Of a stretch of DNA of 20,499 nucleotides, positions 16,092 to 20,499 are shown piece after piece (the first letter of the stretch is position 1; the number at the start of each line of letters is the position of its first letter). A program made the position numbers and the translations under genes. Under the pieces are notes generated by a model that made no database searches, was not told where the DNA came from, and saw only the letters and a program-made list of their open reading frames with translations. Origin of the DNA: an uncultured Flavobacterium sp. (GTDB lineage: Bacteria > Bacteroidota > Bacteroidia > Flavobacteriales > Flavobacteriaceae). The stretch is taken from NCBI RefSeq assembly GCF_937967675.1, contig NZ_CALBSN010000064.1:1-20499 (forward strand). The letters run 5' to 3'.

Positions 16092-16673
16092 TTAAAATAA
16101 TTCTTTTTTTATTGTCGCTAAAGATTGATGATCCGTAATTAACTTTTGAATGATTTTTTTTCGAAGTTGCTCCAAATCATCAAAATCTAAATATTTCGAC
16201 CAAGCATCTGATTCTAAAATTTCTTTTATTTGTCGGATGACTTTTGCCGTTTCGGAAGCATTACGAAAAACAGCAATTCCATCATAATTCGGATTGTCTT
16301 TGTGTTGGAATGTTGCTTCTTTAGTGTCGAAATTAACCTCTATATAAAAAAGCTTTTCAGTTTCGTTATTCGGATAAAAATCCGTCCATTTCGCATAACC
16401 AATTCGATGTTGACTGTTATTGATTTTTGCCCTTGAACTTGTATTTGCCCCTGTTTTTGAACTTGCTCTTAAAATCAAACGCCACCTACAATTTGCAGCT
16501 CTTCCCCAATGATTCGAAATACGATAAACACCTTGCTCAGTAAAACAATAACCACTTCCCGATTTACTTTTGTAATGCCACTCGATATTTGAAATCGTAG
16601 TCGCATCGACTTCGGTAAACTCACAAAAAGTGTGTTTATGAAAATTGTTTTTATTGTATTTTTTTTGAGTCAT
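16092..16673 (-). CDS. Hypothetical protein, unrecognised family
   Basis: The 193-residue, probably cytosolic protein has no signal peptide or membrane segment. It has a striking Trp/Cys/Arg-rich core: IEWHYKSKSGSGYCFTEQGVYRISNHWGRAANCRWRL, then a polar linker, then a beta-type segment (HRIGYAKWTDFYPNNETEKLFYIEVNFDTKEATFQHK) and a helical tail with many Lys and Glu. I have a faint memory of similar proteins in Bacteroidota but cannot name a domain. It leads a two-gene minus-strand operon with the 72-residue gene and is divergent from the Crp/Fnr regulator gene, sharing an ~80-base promoter region with it. Confidence 0.75.
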   Translation of the reverse strand: MTQKKYNKNNFHKHTFCEFTEVDATTISNIEWHYKSKSGSGYCFTEQGVYRISNHWGRAANCRWRLILRASSKTGANTSSRAKINNSQHRIGYAKWTDFYPNNETEKLFYIEVNFDTKEATFQHKDNPNYDGIAVFRNASETAKVIRQIKEILESDAWSKYLDFDDLEQLRKKIIQKLITDHQSLATIKKELF

Positions 16674-16699
16674 AAAGTGTCTATTCGATTTCTTTGTAA

Positions 16700-16707
16700 C
16701 AAAAGTA
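16700..16707 (-). promoter_or_regulatory. Candidate -7 box for the divergent hypothetical operon
   Basis: On the minus strand TACTTTTG fits TAnnTTTG, 26 bases before the ATG at 16673. It overlaps a small inverted repeat TTTGT-A-ACAAA at 16693-16703. Confidence 0.45.
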
Positions 16708-16729
16708 ACATTTGATTTTTAAAGAATCG

Positions 16730-16743
16730 TTGTATCTTTACAA
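16730..16743. promoter_or_regulatory. FNR-like palindrome over the -7 region of the regulator gene
   Basis: TTGTA and TACAA flank four bases, the same geometry as an FNR site (TTGAT-N4-ATCAA). It covers TATCTTTA, the likely -7 box of the Crp/Fnr gene, and ends 13 bases before its ATG. The position would suit autorepression. This rests on sequence shape only. Confidence 0.4.
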
Positions 16744-16756
16744 AAAAGGAGTACGA

Positions 16757-17389
16757 ATGAGAGACATTTTAGAACAAGCTTACGGTTATATTTTTGAAGA
16801 AGCTTTATTAGATGAAATCGCAAAAGTAGCGGTTTATAAGGAATTTAAAGCCGATGATTTCCTAATTGAGATTGGGGATTACATCAAAACGATGCCACTT
16901 TTATTGACTGGCGCGATAAAAATATTACGAGAAGATGAAAATGGTGATGAATTGTTACTCTATTTCCTAGAACGTGGCGATACGTGTGCCATGACTTTAA
17001 CGTGTTGCATGGGACAATCGAAAAGTCGCATTCGAGCTATTGCCGAAACGGATGGCGCCATGTTAATGATTCCTGTAGAAAAAATGGAAGAATGGTTGAC
17101 CAAATACAAAACGTGGCGAAACTTCGTTTTTGACAGCTATAATGTGCGTTTAAACGAAATGTTAGAAGCGATTGACACCTTGGCTTTCATGAATTTAGAC
17201 GAACGTTTGTACAAATATTTAACGGATAAAGCAAAAGTTATTGGCGATACCGAAATCAAAAATACGCATCAAGAAATCGCTTACGAAATGCATACATCGA
17301 GAGTTGTAATTTCACGTTTGTTGAAAGCGTTAGAATTGCAAGGCAAAATCAAATTACACCGAAATAAAATCGAAATCCTTCAATTCTAA
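16757..17389 (+). CDS. Crp/Fnr-family transcription regulator, Cys-rich
   Basis: The 210-residue regulator has an N-terminal cyclic-nucleotide-type sensor barrel (~20-120), a long dimer helix, and a C-terminal winged helix (HQEIAYEMHTSRVVISRLLKALELQGKIKL, ~171-200). The barrel contains Cys77, Cys83 and Cys84 (GDTCAMTLTCCMG) where many relatives bind cAMP; these could sense persulfide or redox state, which I infer. There is no FNR-type Fe-S Cys cluster at the N-terminus. The start at 16757 has a strong AAGGAG seven bases upstream, unusual for this phylum; an earlier ATG at 16712 lies upstream of the -7 box and is unlikely. Its stop overlaps the start of the TauE/SafE gene by one base. Confidence 0.9.
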   Translation: MRDILEQAYGYIFEEALLDEIAKVAVYKEFKADDFLIEIGDYIKTMPLLLTGAIKILREDENGDELLLYFLERGDTCAMTLTCCMGQSKSRIRAIAETDGAMLMIPVEKMEEWLTKYKTWRNFVFDSYNVRLNEMLEAIDTLAFMNLDERLYKYLTDKAKVIGDTEIKNTHQEIAYEMHTSRVVISRLLKALELQGKIKLHRNKIEILQF

Positions 17390-18165
17390 TGGAGATTTTA
17401 GGCTATATTGGTGCTTTGTTCATCGGATTAGTATTAGGACTAACAGGCGGTGGTGGCTCTATTTTAACCGTTCCGATTTTAGTGTATTTAATGAGCATAA
17501 ATCCCGTTACAGCAACCGCTTATTCGTTGTTTATTGTTGGAACGACATCTACTTTTGGCGCAATTCAAAACTACCGAAAAAACTTAGTTGACATTAAAAA
17601 CGGATTCATCTTTGCCATTCCGTCTTTCATAGCAGTTTACTTAACCCGAAAATTTATTGTTCCGAGAATTCCTGAAATAATTATAGAATCACCTATTCTC
17701 ATCACAAAAGAAACATTCTTGATGTTGTTTTTCGCTGTGATTATGGTATTTGGAGCACTTTCAGTTTTAAAAAAGAAAAGTCAAAACACCAATAGCGAAG
17801 AAAAAAGGAATCTTATTCTTATCGGAATTCAAACCTTTACCATTGGAATCATCATTGGATTAGTTGGAGCCGGTGGCGGATTTTTAATTATTCCATCATT
17901 GATTTTATTTGCCAAATTACCGATGCGAAAAGCCGTTGGCACTTCCTTATTCATTATCGCCATGAACTCATTGGTAGGATTTATGGGTGATGTGCAGAAT
18001 TTAGAAATCGATTGGCTGTTTTTGTTAACGTTTTCGGCTATTTCGGTAGCGGGAATATTTTTAGGAATGTACCTCACAAAATACACGAATGAAAGCCAAT
18101 TGAAGAAGATTTTTGCTTACTTTATATTGGTAATGGCTGCCATTATCTTGTTAAAAGAAATGTAA
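17389..18165 (+). CDS. TauE/SafE-family sulfur-anion permease
   Basis: The 258-residue inner-membrane protein has about eight hydrophobic segments in two homologous halves. Each half starts with a glycine-rich motif: GLTGGGGSILTVPILVYL near residue 17 and GLVGAGGGFLIIPSLILF near 157. The family exports sulfite, sulfoacetate or other organosulfur anions; the exact substrate is not visible. Its start overlaps the regulator stop (TAATG), and a persulfide dioxygenase gene follows 64 bases on, so export of sulfite made by that enzyme is a reasonable guess. Confidence 0.92.
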   Translation: MEILGYIGALFIGLVLGLTGGGGSILTVPILVYLMSINPVTATAYSLFIVGTTSTFGAIQNYRKNLVDIKNGFIFAIPSFIAVYLTRKFIVPRIPEIIIESPILITKETFLMLFFAVIMVFGALSVLKKKSQNTNSEEKRNLILIGIQTFTIGIIIGLVGAGGGFLIIPSLILFAKLPMRKAVGTSLFIIAMNSLVGFMGDVQNLEIDWLFLLTFSAISVAGIFLGMYLTKYTNESQLKKIFAYFILVMAAIILLKEM

Positions 18166-18166
18166 A

Positions 18167-18182
18167 TGTAACTTTGAGTACA
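18167..18182. promoter_or_regulatory. Candidate Crp/Fnr operator upstream of the persulfide dioxygenase gene
   Basis: TGTAACTTTGAGTACA has inverted TGTA/TACA arms around eight bases. Its centre is ~40 bases before the predicted transcription start, the usual place for an activator that contacts polymerase beside the -35 region. No TTTG -33 box stands at normal spacing. The arm spacing differs from the palindrome at 16730-16743. Confidence 0.35.
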
Positions 18183-18203
18183 GAAGAAGTAAAATTTAGA
18201 ATG

Positions 18204-18211
18204 TAAATTTG
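18204..18211 (+). promoter_or_regulatory. -7 box for the persulfide dioxygenase-rhodanese gene
   Basis: TAAATTTG is an exact TAnnTTTG match 18 bases before the ATG. The nearest upstream TTTG (18173-18176) is 27 bases away, too far for a normal -33 box. Confidence 0.6.
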
Positions 18212-18229
18212 CAAAAAAAATAAGATATT

Positions 18230-19639
18230 ATGAAAATTGAACAAATATATACTGGATGCATTGCTCACGCAGCGTATTACATTGAAAGCAATGGAGAAGC
18301 AGCCATTGTTGATCCATTGAGAGAAGTACAACCTTATATCGAAAAAGCCAATAAAGACAACGCTAAAATCAAATACATTTTCGAAACGCATTTCCATGCT
18401 GATTTCGTTTCAGGACATTTAGATTTGGCTAAGAAAACAGGAGCTTCAATTGTTTATGGTCCCACTGCAAAACCTAATTTTGAATGCATTGTTGCCACTG
18501 ACGGACAAGAGTTTAAAGTGGGTGAAGTTACGATTAAAGCCATTCACACACCAGGTCACACTTTAGAAAGTACATGTTATTTGGTTACTGATGGAACTGG
18601 AAAACAACACGGAATTATTACGGGAGATACATTATTTATTGGTGATGTTGGTCGTCCTGATTTAGCACAAGAATTGGTAGAAGATTTAACCCAAGAAATA
18701 TTAGCGGGTCATTTATTTGATTCGTTGCGCAATAAAATTATGCCATTGAGTGATGATTTAATTGTATATCCAAATCACGGTGCTGGAAGTGCTTGTGGAA
18801 AAAATATGAGTAAAGAAACCACCGATACTTTAGGTAATCAAAAGAAAGTCAATTACGCTTTAAGAGCCGATATGACGAAAGAAGAATTCATCAAAGAATT
18901 ATTAGATGGATTAACGCCTCCACCAGCTTATTTCCCACAAAATGTATTGATGAACATTCAAGGGTATGAAAGTTTGGATGCCGTAATGTCAAAAGCAGAA
19001 ACGCCTTTACATCCAAAAGAATTTGAAGCCGTTGCAAATCAAACAGATGCTTTAATTTTAGATGTTCGAAACGAGAATGATTTCGTAAAAGAACATGTAC
19101 CAGGTTCCATTTTCATTGGATTACACGGACAATTTGCGCCTTGGGTTGGCGCATTAATTAGAGATACCAAACAACCTATTTTATTAATTACACCAGAAGG
19201 GAAAGAAGTAGAAACCATCACAAGATTATCTCGTGTAGGATTTGATAATACTTTAGGCTTCTTATTAGGAGGCATAGAAGCATGGAAAGCTGCAGGTTAC
19301 GAAACCGATAATATTGAATCCATTTCGCCAGAAGTTTTCGCAGCACAATACAAAACTGCACTGGTAATCGACTCAAGAAAACCAGGAGAATTTACAGCCG
19401 AACACGTTGTAAATGCTAAAAACATCCCATTAGATTACGTTAACGAGCAATTAGCCGAAGTTCCTAAAGATGAAAAATTCTTCATCCATTGCGCGGGAGG
19501 TTATCGTTCGGTAATTATGTCGTCAATCTTAAAAGCAAGAGGTTACCACAACATGATTAACGTAGAAAAAGGAATGGCAGGCATCAGAACTACTGATGTT
19601 CCTTTAACGGCATATGTTTGCCCGAGTACGTTGAAATAA
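18230..19639 (+). CDS. CstB-like persulfide dioxygenase fused to two rhodanese domains
   Basis: The 469-residue protein has an N-terminal metallo-beta-lactamase fold of the ETHE1 kind (1-~240): THFHADFVSGH at 53-63, His110 (TPGH) and Asp133 (TGDTLF) fit the two-His/one-Asp iron site, and His183 follows. A rhodanese-like domain at ~270-360 has no Cys in its active loop (LLITPEGKEVE), so it is a pseudo-rhodanese. A second rhodanese (~365-460) has Cys421 in IHCAGGYRS. This order matches staphylococcal CstB, which turns persulfide into thiosulfate, combining dioxygenase and sulfurtransferase activity. Context with a Crp/Fnr regulator and a TauE/SafE exporter supports a sulfide or persulfide detoxification role. 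Terminator 22 bases downstream. Confidence 0.9.
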   Translation: MKIEQIYTGCIAHAAYYIESNGEAAIVDPLREVQPYIEKANKDNAKIKYIFETHFHADFVSGHLDLAKKTGASIVYGPTAKPNFECIVATDGQEFKVGEVTIKAIHTPGHTLESTCYLVTDGTGKQHGIITGDTLFIGDVGRPDLAQELVEDLTQEILAGHLFDSLRNKIMPLSDDLIVYPNHGAGSACGKNMSKETTDTLGNQKKVNYALRADMTKEEFIKELLDGLTPPPAYFPQNVLMNIQGYESLDAVMSKAETPLHPKEFEAVANQTDALILDVRNENDFVKEHVPGSIFIGLHGQFAPWVGALIRDTKQPILLITPEGKEVETITRLSRVGFDNTLGFLLGGIEAWKAAGYETDNIESISPEVFAAQYKTALVIDSRKPGEFTAEHVVNAKNIPLDYVNEQLAEVPKDEKFFIHCAGGYRSVIMSSILKARGYHNMINVEKGMAGIRTTDVPLTAYVCPSTLK

Positions 19640-19661
19640 AACTATTAAAAATATAATACGG

Positions 19662-19691
19662 AATCCGACTTCAAAAGAGTCGGATTTTTTT
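19662..19691 (+). terminator. Rho-independent terminator of the sulfur locus
   Basis: AATCCGACT at 19662-19670 and AGTCGGATT at 19678-19686 form a perfect 9-bp stem with a 7-base loop, followed by T. Confidence 0.88.
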
Positions 19692-19693
19692 AT

Positions 19694-19813
19694 GGGCGTT
19701 CCTGTTTGCTTGGTGCCTCGCAATGACAGGTCGGGCTATCCGCACTCGCTTTACTTAAAAAGCTTAGGCATTTTAAGTAAGAGCTCAAACAACTACTACT
19801 ATCCCTAACGCGG
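19694..19813. repeat. REP-like element of nested hairpins
   Basis: The ~120-base element is GC-richer than its surroundings. Ends GCGTT (19696-19700) and AACGC (19807-19811) pair. Inside, CCTGTTTGC (19701-19709) pairs with GCAA-TG-ACAGG (19720-19730). TTACTTAAAA (19751-19760) pairs perfectly with TTTTAAGTAA (19771-19780) around a 10-base loop. It resembles the palindromic intergenic repeats of flavobacteria containing CGGGCTATCCGC (from memory). No coding capacity is seen. Confidence 0.65.
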
Positions 19814-19882
19814 AATTGGTTTTCAGTTGAATAATTAATTTAAAATTATTAGATTTGAAATGTATAGAAAATAAATCATTTA

Positions 19883-20266
19883 ATGAAAAATAATAAAAAA
19901 TTAGCTTATATAATTATCGTGGTATGTATAGTATCCGTGTTATATTCAGTAGTAAAATCCTACAACAATTCTATTCAATTAAATAATTATGGGATTGAAA
20001 CTATTGGTAAAGTAATTAAATTTAAAGGTATATCTAAGAGAAAAGGATTTGAATATATTTATTACGTGGATGGAAAACTAAAAAAATCAGAAAGTTTTAT
20101 TGGTTTAGAAGAAAACATAAAGTTAGGCGATTTTTACAAAGTTGTCTATTTGCCAAGTAATACAAATATTAAAAAAATATATTCAGACAAAAAAATCAAA
20201 GATACTGTAGCCATCTTAAAAGCAGGATTTTCTAGAGAAGATATTACAAATATGCCAAAAAAATAA
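19883..20266 (+). CDS. Small membrane-anchored hypothetical protein
   Basis: The 127-residue protein has one N-terminal membrane helix (LAYIIIVVCIVSVLYSVV, ~8-25) and a small Lys-rich domain outside it. The order GIETIGKVIKFKG, FEYIYYVDGKLKKSESFIG, LGDFYKVVYLPSNTN resembles DUF3592-like beta domains (an opening strand with a Gly, a Tyr-rich strand, then GD-x-x-x-V-x-Y-x-P), a weak similarity. The reading frame is very AT-rich, like the accessory block at 724-6172. It stands alone after the repeat element. Function unknown. Confidence 0.7.
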   Translation: MKNNKKLAYIIIVVCIVSVLYSVVKSYNNSIQLNNYGIETIGKVIKFKGISKRKGFEYIYYVDGKLKKSESFIGLEENIKLGDFYKVVYLPSNTNIKKIYSDKKIKDTVAILKAGFSREDITNMPKK

Positions 20267-20337
20267 TGGATAAAACGGTACTATAACCATTAAAAATCCT
20301 AAAAAACTAAGTATTAGTTAACTAGTTCGCAAAAAAA

Positions 20338-20373
20338 TAAACGGCATTGATTATGATTCAGAAATGCCATTTA
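20338..20373. terminator. Weak hairpin after the small membrane protein gene
   Basis: GGCATT and AATGCC pair across a 13-15-base loop with A/T-rich flanks and a following TTTATTATAATAA. It is the only candidate terminator for the 19883-20266 gene in this direction. Confidence 0.35.
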
Positions 20374-20393
20374 TTATAATAATAAAAACAACA

Positions 20394-20416
20394 AAACCAC
20401 CTAATTGAGGTGGTTT
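20394..20416 (-). terminator. Second minus-strand terminator
   Basis: AAACCACCT and AGGTGGTTT form a perfect 9-bp stem with a 5-base loop. On the minus strand it is followed by TTGTTGTTTTTA, so it likely backs up the terminator at 20450-20479. It could also work from the plus side. Confidence 0.6.
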
Positions 20417-20420
20417 ATTA

Positions 20421-20446
20421 GTCCCATCGGGACGGTATATTGGTAA
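20421..20446. repeat. Possible dispersed repeat with GTCCC-ATC-GGGAC hairpin
   Basis: A small perfect hairpin (GTCCCATCGGGAC) is followed by GGTATATTGGTAAC. This resembles a short repeat seen in many Bacteroidota genomes (CCC-n-GGG then ATATTGGTA), from memory. One copy is present here. Confidence 0.45.
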
Positions 20447-20449
20447 CAA

Positions 20450-20479
20450 AAAACCCCTCATCGTTAGATGAAGGGTTTT
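20450..20479 (-). terminator. Strong minus-strand terminator after the 5S rRNA end
   Basis: A 13-bp stem with one G-U pair and a GTTA (minus: TAAC) loop is followed on the minus strand by TTTTTTG. Its place right after the putative 5S rRNA end suggests it ends a ribosomal RNA operon coming from beyond the window. Confidence 0.8.
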
Positions 20480-20484
20480 CAAAA

Positions 20485-20499
20485 GAAAGGCGGCGACAT
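20485..20499 (-). rRNA. Probable 3' tip of a 5S rRNA, partial
   Basis: On the minus strand the last bases read ATGTCGCCGCCTTTC, which fits the end of flavobacterial 5S rRNA (GAGAGTATGTCG-CGCC). The strong terminator directly after it supports this. Only ~15 bases are visible, so the call rests on a short match from memory plus context. Confidence 0.5.

Noticed and set aside
19694..19813. An integron attC site.
   Set aside because: The ends GCGTT/AACGC are similar, but the inner structure and lack of neighbouring cassettes or an integrase do not fit.

Overview
The window is a chromosomal piece from a low-GC member of the Bacteroidota, most likely Flavobacterium or a close Flavobacteriaceae relative. 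The evidence is a gliding-motility gldF-gldG pair, two proteins with type IX secretion (T9SS) C-terminal sorting domains, promoters of the Bacteroidota form TTTG-N19-TAnnTTTG, AT-rich leaders with mostly no Shine-Dalgarno, and the short intergenic repeats common in this group.

Layout. (1) 1-434 is the end of an M42-family aminopeptidase gene, followed by a terminator. (2) 724-6172 is an AT-rich accessory block on the plus strand: a secreted subtilisin-like protease with a T9SS domain, a small lipoprotein with a PrcB-like C-terminal domain, a headless duplicate of the protease's sorting domain, and a secreted delta-60-repeat protein with its own T9SS domain. The lipoprotein gene lies between two 227-bp direct repeats. 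(3) 6294-9111 on the minus strand holds purC, a frameshifted KilA-N gene and phoH. (4) 9218-15851 on the plus strand is a core-genome run: SAM hydroxide adenosyltransferase, an ABM-domain monooxygenase-like protein, gldF, gldG, dnaN and mnmE. Heptamer tandem repeats and a 93-bp tandem duplication lie between these genes. (5) 15866-16673 on the minus strand is a pair of unrecognised small genes. (6) 16757-19639 on the plus strand is a reactive-sulfur locus: a Cys-rich Crp/Fnr regulator, a TauE/SafE exporter and a CstB-like persulfide dioxygenase-rhodanese. (7) 19640-20499 holds a terminator, a nested-hairpin repeat, a small membrane protein, and minus-strand terminators followed by what looks like the 3' tip of a 5S rRNA that continues off the window.

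How the parts may work together. The protease and the PrcB-like lipoprotein recall the dentilisin complex of Treponema, where a PrcB lipoprotein partners a subtilisin-family protease. Here the lipoprotein looks like a cassette inserted just behind the protease gene, with a second copy of the protease 3' end left on its far side. In the sulfur locus, the regulator gene abuts the exporter gene. The dioxygenase gene has its own -7 box and a Crp/Fnr-like palindrome placed near -40, which suggests activation by the locus regulator. The other genes are housekeeping: purine synthesis, the replication clamp, tRNA modification and the gliding ABC transporter.
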